A DNA stretch of 64,000 bases from Terracoccus sp. 273MFTsu3.1 (GCF_000383675.1 NZ_KB911825.1:298487-362486), one strand, 5' to 3'. Positions 35,728-44,176 are shown, counted from the first letter of the stretch. Numbers and translations are program-made. Notes: generated from the sequence alone by a model not told the origin.

Positions 35728-36600
35728 TCACCCCGACGGGTGCTGGGACTCGAGGTACTCGCGCAGGGACGTGGGTCGGCGACCGGTCAGCCGCTCGACA
35801 TCGCCGCTGACGCCGTCGAGCTCACCCGCGGCGACGGCGGTGTACGTCGACACCCAGGCGTCCACCTGCCAGTCCGGTGCCCCGTAGACCGCGCGGGACG
35901 CGTACGCCTCCTCGACCGTCTCGTCGTGGAAGCGCACCTCGCGCCCGGTGACGTCGGTGATGACCTCCGCCATCTCGGTGAACGTCAGCGCCTCGGGCCC
36001 GGTGAGGGCGTACGTCGCGCCTGCGTGCGCGGCCGGGTCGAGCAGGACGGTGACCGCGACACGGGCGATGTCGTCGTGCGCGACCACCGCGGCCCGGCCG
36101 TCGCCCGCGGGACCTCGGACGACGCCGTCCTCGCCGACCATGTGGTCCATGAACTCGAGGTAGAGGTTGTCGCGCAGGAAGGTCCATGCCATGCCGGAGT
36201 CGCGGAGGTACTGCTCCGTGGCCGCGTGGTCACGCGCCAGGGTGAACGTCGCGTCCGGCGCGGCGCCGAAGAACGAGACGTAGACGACGTGCGCGACCCC
36301 GGCAGCCGAAGCGGCATCGACGAAGGCCCGGTGCTCGGCGAGCCGGTCCTCGTTCTCGGCGGCCGAGACCATGAAGAGGGTCTCGACACCCTCGAGGGCA
36401 GCGCGGGCCGCATCGGCGTCGCGGTAGCTGCACGGCGCCGCGACGGAGCCCGGCAGCTCTGGTGCCCTAGCCACGTCACGCACGAGCAGCCGCTGGCTCA
36501 CTCCGCGGTCGGCGAGGTCCCGGGCCACGAGCCCACCGAGCCACCCGGTCGAGCCGGTGACGGCGAGGACGGGCCGGTCGGCACGAGCGTCGGGTTCCAT
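35728..36600 (-). CDS. NmrA-like NAD(P)-binding protein (atypical SDR)
   Basis: 290 residues with a Rossmann nucleotide site near the N-terminus (LAVTGSTGWLGGLVARDL, GxxGxxG) and no YxxxK catalytic pair, as in NmrA/QorB-type proteins. TFLRDNLYLEFM and YALTGPEALTFTEMAEVI are typical of the group, which includes NAD(P)H:quinone reductases (QOR2) and redox-sensing regulators. The exact role is open. TACGCT lies 7 nt before ATG 36600, suggesting a leaderless message. Confidence 0.88.
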   Translation of the reverse strand: MEPDARADRPVLAVTGSTGWLGGLVARDLADRGVSQRLLVRDVARAPELPGSVAAPCSYRDADAARAALEGVETLFMVSAAENEDRLAEHRAFVDAASAAGVAHVVYVSFFGAAPDATFTLARDHAATEQYLRDSGMAWTFLRDNLYLEFMDHMVGEDGVVRGPAGDGRAAVVAHDDIARVAVTVLLDPAAHAGATYALTGPEALTFTEMAEVITDVTGREVRFHDETVEEAYASRAVYGAPDWQVDAWVSTYTAVAAGELDGVSGDVERLTGRRPTSLREYLESQHPSG

Positions 36601-36607
36601 GCCCTCG

Positions 36608-36613
36608 AGCGTA
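36608..36613 (-). promoter_or_regulatory. Leaderless -10 element of the NmrA-like gene
   Basis: TACGCT on the minus strand, 7-nt spacer to ATG 36600. Confidence 0.5.
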
Positions 36614-36777
36614 CGCAGCCGGAGCGCGGCGCCGACAGTGGCGGGCTCGAACGGTCATGACCGTCGGGGACATCACCGCCTCGGACGCGCCGGTCGCACG
36701 ACGGTGATGACGGTCCAGCACGCACCCGCGTGACGCCACCGCGCAGGGCGATCCCCCGGAAGCGAGGCCCGGCAGCA

Positions 36778-36783
36778 TACGGT
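36778..36783 (+). promoter_or_regulatory. Leaderless -10 element of the AI-2E permease gene
   Basis: TACGGT, 6-nt spacer, GTG 36790. Confidence 0.55.
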
Positions 36784-36789
36784 GTGGTC

Positions 36790-38007
36790 GTGACCGACAA
36801 CCATGCCAACCCCTCCGGCACGCCCTCCGCCGCCACCCAGCCCGTCTCCACCCACGACGGCGACACCCTGCAGGTCGATCCTCCCTTCGCCCCGGAGCTG
36901 CCGGGTATCGAGGCGGCGGCCGTGCCGCCCGGCATCCGGGTCGCGAGCGAGTGGGCGTGGCGCCTCCTGCTCATCGGCGCGGCCATCTTCCTGCTCTCGC
37001 TGGCGGTGCGCTCGGTCTCCGAGATCGTCGTGCCGGTCGCCATCGCCATCCTCCTAACGGCGCTGCTGCGCCCCGTCGCGACGTGGCTGCACCACCGGAT
37101 GAAGCCGGGAGCCGCCGCCGGCATCACGCTCGTCGGCACGATCTTGTTCATCGGCGCGCTCTTCACGCTCGTCGGGACGCAGTTCAGCAGCGGCCTGTCC
37201 GACCTGACGAGCCAGGTCGCCACCGGACTGGAGCGCATCCGCGACTGGGTGCGCACGACCTTCAATATCACCGACGCGCAGTTCGACGCGTACTTCAACA
37301 CGATCCGCGACAAGGTGAGCGAGTCGGGCAACCTCGGTGACACCGCGACCTCGGTCGGCCTGACCGCGACGCACTTCGTCGCCGGCCTGTTCATCGCGCT
37401 CTTCTCGCTCTTCTTCTTCCTCTACGAGGGCCCGCGCATCTGGGGCTGGGTCGTGCGCCTCTTCCCACGCGCCACCCGCCCCCGGGTCAACTCCTCGGGC
37501 GTCATCGCCTGGCACCAGCTGTCGGCGTTCGTGCGCGCCACGATGATCGTGGCCTTCGTCGACGCGGTCGGCATCTCGGTCGGCGCCGCGATCCTCAAGG
37601 TCCCCTTCGCGTTCGCGATCGGCATCCTCGTCTTCATCCTCGCGTTCATCCCGATCGTCGGAGCGCTGCTCTCGGGGGCCGTCGCGGTGCTGCTCGCGCT
37701 CGTCGCGCACGGCCCGGGCGTCGCGCTCATCATGCTCGCCGTCGTCATCGGCGTGCAGCAGCTCGAGTCGCACGTGCTCCAGCCGTTCCTGCTCGGCAAG
37801 GCCGTCAGCGTCCACCCGCTCGCCGTCATCCTCGCCATCGCGACCGGCTCGATCATCGCCGGCATCGTCGGTGCGCTGGTCGCCGTCCCGTTCGCCGCGG
37901 TGCTCAACGCCGTGGGCAAGCACCTCTTCAGCGACGAGTCGGAGGGCGAGCTCGACCGGGAGATGGCGGCGTCCGCCGACGAGGGCGGAGCCCCAGCCAA
38001 CGCCTGA
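36790..38007 (+). CDS. AI-2E family transporter (TqsA/PerM-like)
   Basis: 405 residues from GTG 36790. After a disordered ~60-residue N-terminal tail come about eight hydrophobic segments: a pair at ~65-115 (WRLLLIGAAIFLLSLAV), a long soluble helical region (~145-205), then closely packed helices (FIALFSLFFFLYEGP, FVDAVGISVGAAILKVP, FIPIVGALLSGAVAVLL, HPLAVILAIATGSIIAGIVGALVAVP). This is the UPF0118/AI-2E exporter layout; substrates of actinobacterial members are unknown. A 13-bp hairpin and a 52-bp repeat array follow. Confidence 0.92.
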   Translation: MTDNHANPSGTPSAATQPVSTHDGDTLQVDPPFAPELPGIEAAAVPPGIRVASEWAWRLLLIGAAIFLLSLAVRSVSEIVVPVAIAILLTALLRPVATWLHHRMKPGAAAGITLVGTILFIGALFTLVGTQFSSGLSDLTSQVATGLERIRDWVRTTFNITDAQFDAYFNTIRDKVSESGNLGDTATSVGLTATHFVAGLFIALFSLFFFLYEGPRIWGWVVRLFPRATRPRVNSSGVIAWHQLSAFVRATMIVAFVDAVGISVGAAILKVPFAFAIGILVFILAFIPIVGALLSGAVAVLLALVAHGPGVALIMLAVVIGVQQLESHVLQPFLLGKAVSVHPLAVILAIATGSIIAGIVGALVAVPFAAVLNAVGKHLFSDESEGELDREMAASADEGGAPANA

Positions 38008-38030
38008 CCGGTCACCCGGGGTCGTATGCC

Positions 38031-38071
38031 GTCCGGCCGGGTCCGCGCCCAGAGCGCAGACCCGGCCGGAC
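38031..38071. terminator. Terminator hairpin after the AI-2E permease gene
   Basis: GTCCGGCCGGGTC (38031-38043) pairs exactly with GACCCGGCCGGAC (38059-38071). An inner GCGC/GCGC adds four more pairs after one mismatch. Confidence 0.85.
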
Positions 38072-38108
38072 GCGTACCAGGCCAATGTCGAGCGCGCCCC
38101 ACGTAAGG

Positions 38109-38600
38109 GCGCCACGGCCCCCAAACCGACGCCCCAGGCACCCCACCCACGCACGACCAAGCGCCACGGCCCCCAAACCGTCGACCCAGGCACCCCACCC
38201 ACGCACGACCAAGCGCCACGGCCCCCAAACCGTCGACCCGGGCATCCCACCCGAGCCCGACCAGGCGCCGGGGTGCCCAAAACGGTTTCGGGTGGATCCT
38301 GCGCAATCCGCCAACATGGCCTTGGCGGAGCTGGCGCGGCCTTGCCGGCCCTGATCCAGTCGCCAGGTCCGCCCTGGCCGAGTTGGCGCGGTCTTGCCGG
38401 GACCGGTCCAGTCGCCAGGTCCGCCCTGGCCGAGTTGGCGCGGCCTTGCCGGCCCTGATCCAGTCGCCAGCTTCGCCCTGGCCGAGTTGGCGCGGTCTTG
38501 CCGGGACCGGTCCAGTCGCCAGGTCCGCCTGGGCGGAGTTGGCGCGGGCTTGGCGGGACCGGTCCGCTGACCAGGTCCGCCCTGGCCGAGTTGGCGCTCG
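38109..38600. repeat. Intergenic array, exact 52-bp period, two unit families
   Basis: Family A units begin GCGCCACGGCCCCCAAACCG at 38109, 38161 and 38213, with a degenerate fourth at 38265. Family B units carry GAGTTGGCGCGG (or close variants) at 38328, 38380, 38432, 38484, 38536 and 38588, again exactly 52 apart. B units also contain GCCAGG..CCTGGC, a small hairpin. The G-rich strand of family A has several G-runs (GGGTGGGGTGCCTGGG). A and B show no obvious sequence similarity, yet share the same period. Confidence 0.93.
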
Positions 38601-38625
38601 TCCGTGGGGCGGGGCGAACCCCGCC

Positions 38626-39741
38626 TTACTGGGAGACGGCGCGGCGGGCGAAGAGGGCCCGGTCGTCGAGCTCCTCGGCCTCCTCGGCGAACTCCGGCGT
38701 GTCGAAGACGTCGGCCGGGATGCCGGACTCGGTGTAGCGCGGCTCGGCCTTGGCCTTGAGCGAGTAGGTCGGGCGCGGCACCGGGACGGGGCTCCAACTG
38801 CCCTCCGCGGGCGGCTCGACGGCGGCCGCGGCGACCGGCACCTCACCGGTGATCGGCGCCTGGACGTCGAAGACGCCGGACTCGACGTGCTGGGCGACGA
38901 CGATCTGCGACTCCTGCGAGACCGCCACGACCTCCGACTGCGCTGCCGCGGCGGTGCTGCGGATGACCTGCGTGTCGTCGCTCGAGAGGAGCGGCACCTG
39001 GTGCGCAGCGTCGTGCGCGTCGTAGGACCTGGCGTGGCGACGACCCCGCCGGCCACCCTGACCGCGGCGCTCCCCCGCATCCGAGCCGGTGCGCAGGCGG
39101 TCGGCCTGGGCCTCGGCCCGCAGCCACACGAGCACGGCGGCGACGGTGAGCACGGCGAACGGGATGGAGATCCACATGAGCACGTCGGTGACCGTCAGCA
39201 CGACGGAGACCGGCAGCCACGCGACCGCGACGAGGAGCAGCGCCGCGCGAAGGCGGCGCTGTGCCAGCGGAACCCGCGCAGACGCCGTGGGTCGAGCCGG
39301 CCTCCGGTCCGCGTGGCTCGTCGGTCGCGCTGACTCGGGCATGCGGTCCACCTCGGCGGAGTAGGGGGCGATGTCGTGGTCGGTCTGGCTCGGGTCTGAC
39401 GAGGAGCCCGACGCGACAAGCGCGCTCGCCAGCACCCGCTCGTCGGAGCGACGCGCGACGAGCGGAGAGTGCCGGCGCGACGTGCCGGCGGGCACGGCCC
39501 GCTTCACGTCGACGGTGGGACGGCCGGTGCTCGCGGGCTTGACGGCATACGAGTGCGGGCGCGGGGTGCTGAGCGCCGCTGTCGGCAGGGCCGGTCGCTT
39601 CTCGAGGACGCGCATGGCCTCGGAGAAGCCCTCGACCGACCGGGTCGCGGCAGCGTCCTCGCGACGGCGGGCCCAGTGCTGCACGAGATAGGCAGCCCAG
39701 ATCGCCACGATGACGACGAAGATGAGGCTGCTGACTGGCAC
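38626..39741 (-). CDS. glpR: Glp receptor / SepX-like divisome membrane protein
   Basis: 371 residues from GTG 39741 (TACCGT 7 nt upstream). An N-terminal membrane helix (SSLIFVVIVAIWAAYLVQHW) is followed by a basic RREDAAATRSVEGFSEAMRVLEKR segment, a long polar linker, a pair of helices near 190-235 (LRAALLLVAVAWLPVSVVLTV, WISIPFAVLTVAAVLVWL) and a disordered C-terminal tail. This layout and the position next to rimJ and glp match GlpR of Corynebacterium and SepX of Streptomyces, membrane proteins that bind gephyrin-like Glp and link it to the divisome. The assignment is by context and architecture, not by a search. Confidence 0.75.
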   Translation of the reverse strand: MPVSSLIFVVIVAIWAAYLVQHWARRREDAAATRSVEGFSEAMRVLEKRPALPTAALSTPRPHSYAVKPASTGRPTVDVKRAVPAGTSRRHSPLVARRSDERVLASALVASGSSSDPSQTDHDIAPYSAEVDRMPESARPTSHADRRPARPTASARVPLAQRRLRAALLLVAVAWLPVSVVLTVTDVLMWISIPFAVLTVAAVLVWLRAEAQADRLRTGSDAGERRGQGGRRGRRHARSYDAHDAAHQVPLLSSDDTQVIRSTAAAAQSEVVAVSQESQIVVAQHVESGVFDVQAPITGEVPVAAAAVEPPAEGSWSPVPVPRPTYSLKAKAEPRYTESGIPADVFDTPEFAEEAEELDDRALFARRAVSQ

Positions 39742-39748
39742 GTGACCC

Positions 39749-39754
39749 ACGGTA
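39749..39754 (-). promoter_or_regulatory. Leaderless -10 element of the glpR-like gene
   Basis: TACCGT on the minus strand, 7-nt spacer, GTG 39741. Confidence 0.5.
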
Positions 39755-39811
39755 GGACGCGGTTCGGTAACGGCCCCGCACATTCGAGGCGTGTCGCGCA
39801 AGAGGCTGGTG

Positions 39812-40450
39812 TTACACCTGTGACAGGCGAGCCGTGAGAGTCGATCCGCACAGGTCCTCGTTCGTGATGGCGAAGGAGCGGTGGTCCCGCCAGGCGCCGT
39901 CGATGTGGAGGAACCGCTCGCGCACGCCCTCGTCACGCAGGCCGAGTCGCTCGACGACGCGCAGCGAGGGCACGTTGTCGAGCCGGATGTTGACCTCGAT
40001 GCGGTGCAGCCCACCCGCGCCGAGCGCATGGTCGACCGCCAGTGCGAGAGCGCGGGTCGCGATGCCCTGCCCGGTGACGGACTCGTCGAGCCAGTAGCCG
40101 GCAGCACCCGACTGCTGCGCGGCGCGGACGATCCCGAAGAGGTGGACCTGCCCCACGATGCGACCGCCGACCTCGATGCACCACGGCATGGCACGGTCGG
40201 CGCGCGCCTCGGTGTCGAGGTCGCGCACGAACTGCCGGAAGGAGACCGGAGCCCGCGCGGGCGAGCCCGGCGGGAGGGTCGGCTCCCACGGCTGGACGTA
40301 TGCCGCGTTGTCACGCCGCACCCGCTGCCAGTCGCGCTCGTCGTCCAGACGCAGGGGCCGCAGCACGATCGCGGGCTCGGACGAGGCATCACGCAGGACG
40401 ACGGGCCAGCGGGCCTGACCGTCCCGGTGTGGGCGCCACGGCATCCTCAT
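39812..40450 (-). CDS. GNAT acetyltransferase (RimJ-like)
   Basis: 212 residues, one GNAT domain. The acetyl-CoA loop is GQGIATRALALAV (V/Q-x-x-G-x-A variant), preceded by IEVGGRIVGQVHLFGI and followed by RIEVNIRLDNVPSLRVVERLGLRDEGVRERFLHIDG, which is characteristic of RimJ/RimL N-terminal acetyltransferases. Substrate unknown. It lies between mog and glpR on the same strand (gaps of about 70 bases each). In mycobacteria the same order galU-moeA1-rimJ-membrane protein exists, so the locus is conserved. Confidence 0.88.
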   Translation of the reverse strand: MRMPWRPHRDGQARWPVVLRDASSEPAIVLRPLRLDDERDWQRVRRDNAAYVQPWEPTLPPGSPARAPVSFRQFVRDLDTEARADRAMPWCIEVGGRIVGQVHLFGIVRAAQQSGAAGYWLDESVTGQGIATRALALAVDHALGAGGLHRIEVNIRLDNVPSLRVVERLGLRDEGVRERFLHIDGAWRDHRSFAITNEDLCGSTLTARLSQV

Positions 40451-40519
40451 CCGACGGATCCCCCAGACCTCGGTCGACGCCGGATCACGAAGCGGCGCAA
40501 CGGGATCCGCGTCCTCACG

Positions 40520-41014
40520 TCAGTGGTCACTGCCAGGGATCTGGTCGAGGGCGTGACCCAGGACCGGCTCGAGCACGTCGAGGGCGTCGGTCACACCGCC
40601 GCGCGACCCGGGGAGGTTGGCGACGAAGGTGCGCCCGGCCAGGCCGACGAGGCCGCGCGAGAGCATGGCCGTCGGGACCCCCTTGCCGACGCCGGCCGCG
40701 CGGATCGCCTCGGCGACGCCGGGGACGAGCCGGTCGAGCAGCGGTGCGGTCTGCTCGGGGGTGACGTCGGTCGGGGTGAGGCCTGTCCCCCCGGTCGTGA
40801 TGACGAGCTCGGGCTCGCTAGCGAGGACCTCGCGAAGCGCCAGGCCGAACTCGTCGCCGTCGGCCACGACGACCGGCTCGCCCACCTCGAAGCCCCAGGC
40901 GCGGAGGCGCTCGACGATGACCGGGCCGGACCTGTCGGCATAGACACCGGCGGCGGCTCGGGTCGAGGACGTGACGACGACGGCCCGGCGCCCCACGCCC
41001 GGAGCCTCACTCAT
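40520..41014 (-). CDS. mog: Molybdenum cofactor biosynthesis protein MogA/MoaB
   Basis: 164 residues from ATG 41014. The molybdopterin-binding fold is seen in AVVVTSSTRAAAGVYADRSGPVIVERL, ITTGGTGLTPTDVTPE (the GGTG site that holds adenylylated molybdopterin), and NLPGSRGGVTDAL near the end. It adenylylates molybdopterin before metal insertion. The start overlaps the moaC stop by 8 bases, so the two are translationally coupled within the moaC-mog-glp cluster. Confidence 0.93.
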   Translation of the reverse strand: MSEAPGVGRRAVVVTSSTRAAAGVYADRSGPVIVERLRAWGFEVGEPVVVADGDEFGLALREVLASEPELVITTGGTGLTPTDVTPEQTAPLLDRLVPGVAEAIRAAGVGKGVPTAMLSRGLVGLAGRTFVANLPGSRGGVTDALDVLEPVLGHALDQIPGSDH

Positions 41015-41510
41015 GCCAGTCCCCCGACCGACCACCGGACTTCGCCGTGACGCGGACGTCGGTGATCCGGCCGTGCTTGTCGACGGCCTTGACCATGTCG
41101 ATGAGGGCGAGCGCGGCGACCGTCACCGCGGTGAGCGCCTCCATCTCGATGCCCGTGCGGTCGGCGGTGCGCACCGTCGCCGTGATGTCGGCGCCGTCGT
41201 CGGCGACCGTCACGTCGACCTCGACACCGTGCACGGCGATCGGGTGCGCGAGCGGGATGAGCTCGGGCGTGCGCTTGACGGCCTGGATGCCGGCGATGCG
41301 GGCGACCGCCAGGGCGTCGCCCTTGGGGACCGTCCCCGAGCGCAACGCTGCGACGGCGTCGGCACTGAGCAGGACGCGTCCCGCCGCGCTGGCCTCGCGG
41401 GCGGTCACGGCCTTGGCCGAGACGTCGACCATGTGGGCGCTGCCGTCGGCGCGCACGTGGGTCAGGCCGGGCGCCTCGCGCGCTCCGAAGTCCTCGGTGG
41501 CCTCGCTCAT
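41007..41510 (-). CDS. moaC: Cyclic pyranopterin monophosphate synthase
   Basis: 167 residues. MoaC acts after MoaA to make cyclic pyranopterin monophosphate, the first stable molybdenum cofactor intermediate. Seen: HMVDVSAKAVTAREASAAG at the N-terminus, KGDALAVARIAGIQAVKRT, the ELIPLAHPI active-site motif, TGIEMEALTAVTVAALALIDMVKAVDK and GGRSGDW at the end. Its ATG shares one base with the stop of the upstream fusion gene (TGATG), and it overlaps mog downstream. No moaA is in the window. Confidence 0.97.
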   Translation of the reverse strand: MSEATEDFGAREAPGLTHVRADGSAHMVDVSAKAVTAREASAAGRVLLSADAVAALRSGTVPKGDALAVARIAGIQAVKRTPELIPLAHPIAVHGVEVDVTVADDGADITATVRTADRTGIEMEALTAVTVAALALIDMVKAVDKHGRITDVRVTAKSGGRSGDWHE

Positions 41511-44152
41511 CAGGCCTCCCTGTCGAGGACGAGGACGTCGACGACCTCGCCGGCGACGAGCTCGGTCACGTCCTCGGGAACGACGAAGAGCGCGTTGGCC
41601 CGGGAGAGGTCGGCGACGAAGTGCGAGCCCTGGCCCGCGACGGGCACGGCGACGAGCGTGCCCTCGGCCGACCGTGACACGACGGCACGACCGAACTGGC
41701 GCCGGCCGCCGAAGGACTCGACGCCGGAGATGAGCGTGGCGGGCCGCAGGCGTCGCTTCTCGGGGGTCAGGCGCATGAGCCGGCGCAGCGCCGGGCGCAC
41801 GAAGACCTCGAACGACACGAACGACGACACCGGGTTGCCGGGCAGGGCGAAGAGCGGCACCTGCTTGCCACCCGGCCCGGTCAGCAGCCCGTAGCCCTGC
41901 GGCTTGCCGGGCTGCATCGCCACCTTGACGAAGTCGATGCCCTCACCACGGAGAGCGCTCTTGACGACGTCGTAGGCCCCCATCGAGACACCGCCGCTCG
42001 TGATGACGACATCGGCCACGGCGACGACCTCGTCGAGCACGGCGAGCAGCTCCTCGTCGGAGTCTCCGACCGCGGCGCGGATCTCGGCCGAGGCTCCGGC
42101 GCCGACGGCGGCCGCCCAGAGCATGGAGGAGTTGGAGTCGTGGATCTGCCCGGGCTGCAAGGGTTTTCCGGGCTCGACGAGCTCGGCACCCGTCGACAGC
42201 ACGACGACGTGCGGCCGCCGGTGGACCTCGACCTCAGCATGACCGCACGCCGCGAGCAGCGCGATGGTGCGGGCGCCGACGACCTCGCCCGCCGAGACGA
42301 TGACCGCGCCCGACGACACGTCCTCGCCCTGCGGACGGATGAACCGACCCGGCGGCACCGCCACGCGACACTCCACGTCGCCCGTCGCGGCCGCGTCGGT
42401 GTCCTCGACGGCGATGACGGCGTCGGCCCCCTCGGGGATCGGGGCGCCCGTCATGATCCTGGCCGCCTCTCCGACGCCCACGGAGAAGGTCGGGCTGGCA
42501 CCCGCGGCGACCTCGCCGACGATGCGCAGGCGCACCGGCGACTCACCGGCGGATGCGAGCGACTCGGCGCGGACGGCATACCCGTCCATCGACGAGTTGT
42601 CGAAGTGCGGCAGGTTGACCTTGGCCCGGACGTCGCGGGCCACGACGAGGCCGAGGGCCTCGGTGAGCGGCGTCCACTCGGTCGGCGACGGCTCGAGCGT
42701 CGAGAGGATGGCCTTGAGGTGCTCGTCGACCGTGCGCACGTCGCCCGGCGTCGTGACGGGCGCCGGCGTCGGCGTCGGCAGCTCGCCGAGCACCGCGTCG
42801 TCGAGGACCCGGCGGTAGCCGTCGATGAGCACGTCGCCGACGCAGCGGACGTTGCGGCCGAAGACGGGGTCACCGATGACGCGCAGGCTCGTGCAGTCGC
42901 GCATCGAGGGCACCCCCTTGGGGAAGCGCTGCTCGAAGCCCGACACGAAGCGGTAGGCCGAGTCGAGGTCGACGTAGGGCTCGGGCCCGTCGACGGTCGC
43001 GACGACGTGGTAGCCCTCGTCGAGGGTGAAGAAGTCGGACCGGATGACGAGCAGGTCGTTCGTCGTCTTGACCGGACGGAAGCGGGTGCGCGGCACGAGG
43101 ATCGCCTCGGACCCCTCGAACACCTCGATCGCCGTGCCCATCGCCGACTCCATCTGGATGACCTCGGGCGAGCTCGGGTCGGCGGGGTCGACGTTCTTGT
43201 GGTTGACGATGATCGGCAGGCCGAGGACGCCCTGCTTGGCCGTCATCCGCTCGCGCAGGACCTCGAGGTTGATCCACACGTTGTTGGCGTTGAAGGTGTT
43301 GTGCCGCTTGATGTCGCGGAAGTAGCGCTCCTCCCCCTCGGCGACCATCGCCGTGTCGCGCAGCACGATCCGGCCGTCGGACTTGCGCACCGCGAGGTGA
43401 CCGCCCTTGCGGTCGCTCTTCGTGCGCTTGCACACCTCGGCGACGTAGGGCAGGCCGTGCTCGACCATCCACGCGGCGACGTCGGGGTCGCACGTCGCGC
43501 CGAGGTTGTCGGAGTTGGAGAGGAACGCGTAACGGATGCCCTTCTCCAGCAGGGAGTCGAGCACACCGGACGTGACGAGCGAGACGTAGATGTCGCCGTG
43601 GCCCGGCGGGCACCACTCGAGCTCGGGGTCGTCGGGCCACTGCACCGGCATGAGGTCGTCGGGGCGCAGCTTGGGCTCGGCGTTCTGGATGAAGTCGAGC
43701 GGCAGCCCCTCGACCGGCAGGTCGGGGTACTTCGCGAGGATCTTGAGCGACTCCTCCGAGGTGCGGAAGGAGTTCATGAGCACGAGCGGGAGCTCGACGC
43801 CCCAGCGCTCACGCAGGGCCAGCACCTGCAGGGCGATGATGTCGAGGAAGGTCAGGCCGTCCTTGACCTCGAGCGCCGACTTGGCCCCCGTCATGCCCAT
43901 CCCGGTGCCGAGGCCACCGTTGAGCTTGATGACGGCGGTGCGCGACAGCGCCTCGCGCGCCTCCTCGTCGGACACCTGGACACCGCGGAGGGTCTGCACC
44001 TCACCGAGGGGCTCGATCGACTCCTCGGGGATCGTGCCGAGCGCGCCCGCCTGCAACTGCTCGTAGTAGTGCTCGAACACCCTGATCGCCTCAGGACCGA
44101 GGCCCCGGTCGCGCATCAGTGCGACGGACGCGTGGAGCCCCTGGTCACTCAT
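41510..44152 (-). CDS. Fused UDP-glucose pyrophosphorylase (UDPGP type) and gephyrin-like molybdotransferase Glp
   Basis: One uninterrupted 880-residue frame. Residues ~1-455 are a eukaryote-type UTP--glucose-1-phosphate uridylyltransferase (VIKLNGGLGTGMGMTGAKS, YAFLSNSDNLGAT, FNANNVWINL), making UDP-glucose. A Pro/Thr linker (PTPTPAPVTTP) leads to residues ~472-880, a complete MoeA/gephyrin-E module (FDNSSMDGYAV, MTGAPIPEGADAVI, LSTGAELVEPGKPL, TSGGVSMGAYD, FALPGNPVSSFVSF), inserting molybdate or acting as divisome Glp. In other actinobacteria galU and glp are adjacent separate genes. GTG 42739 could be an internal start for Glp alone. TAAGGT lies 7 nt before ATG 44152. Confidence 0.9.
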   Translation of the reverse strand: MSDQGLHASVALMRDRGLGPEAIRVFEHYYEQLQAGALGTIPEESIEPLGEVQTLRGVQVSDEEAREALSRTAVIKLNGGLGTGMGMTGAKSALEVKDGLTFLDIIALQVLALRERWGVELPLVLMNSFRTSEESLKILAKYPDLPVEGLPLDFIQNAEPKLRPDDLMPVQWPDDPELEWCPPGHGDIYVSLVTSGVLDSLLEKGIRYAFLSNSDNLGATCDPDVAAWMVEHGLPYVAEVCKRTKSDRKGGHLAVRKSDGRIVLRDTAMVAEGEERYFRDIKRHNTFNANNVWINLEVLRERMTAKQGVLGLPIIVNHKNVDPADPSSPEVIQMESAMGTAIEVFEGSEAILVPRTRFRPVKTTNDLLVIRSDFFTLDEGYHVVATVDGPEPYVDLDSAYRFVSGFEQRFPKGVPSMRDCTSLRVIGDPVFGRNVRCVGDVLIDGYRRVLDDAVLGELPTPTPAPVTTPGDVRTVDEHLKAILSTLEPSPTEWTPLTEALGLVVARDVRAKVNLPHFDNSSMDGYAVRAESLASAGESPVRLRIVGEVAAGASPTFSVGVGEAARIMTGAPIPEGADAVIAVEDTDAAATGDVECRVAVPPGRFIRPQGEDVSSGAVIVSAGEVVGARTIALLAACGHAEVEVHRRPHVVVLSTGAELVEPGKPLQPGQIHDSNSSMLWAAAVGAGASAEIRAAVGDSDEELLAVLDEVVAVADVVITSGGVSMGAYDVVKSALRGEGIDFVKVAMQPGKPQGYGLLTGPGGKQVPLFALPGNPVSSFVSFEVFVRPALRRLMRLTPEKRRLRPATLISGVESFGGRRQFGRAVVSRSAEGTLVAVPVAGQGSHFVADLSRANALFVVPEDVTELVAGEVVDVLVLDREA

Positions 44153-44159
44153 GGGCATC

Positions 44160-44169
44160 ACCTTACGAT
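44160..44169. promoter_or_regulatory. Overlapping divergent leaderless promoters
   Basis: Minus-strand -10 TAAGGT (44160-44165) serves ATG 44152 of the fusion gene. Plus-strand -10 TACGAT (44164-44169) is 7 nt before ATG 44177 of a short leader frame. They share two bases, so only one direction can be bound by polymerase at a time. Confidence 0.55.
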
Positions 44170-44176
44170 GGGCCGC

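Larger units (their letters stand above)
38008..38625. other. 618-base intergenic region filled by a hairpin and a 52-bp repeat array
   Basis: No gene is supported between the convergent AI-2E permease and glpR-like genes. Open frames on the minus strand here change frame at every unit because the period (52) is not a multiple of three. The contents are the terminator at 38031-38071 and the array at 38109-38600. Confidence 0.8.

Noticed and set aside
38109..38600. CRISPR array
   Set aside because: The units are contiguous 52-bp repeats with no unique spacers, no Cas genes are near, and there are two repeat families.
38012..39080. Minus-strand frames through the 52-bp array (apparent Arg/Gly/Pro repeats)
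   Set aside because: The period is not divisible by three, so the reading frame shifts at each unit; the region lies after the glpR stop.
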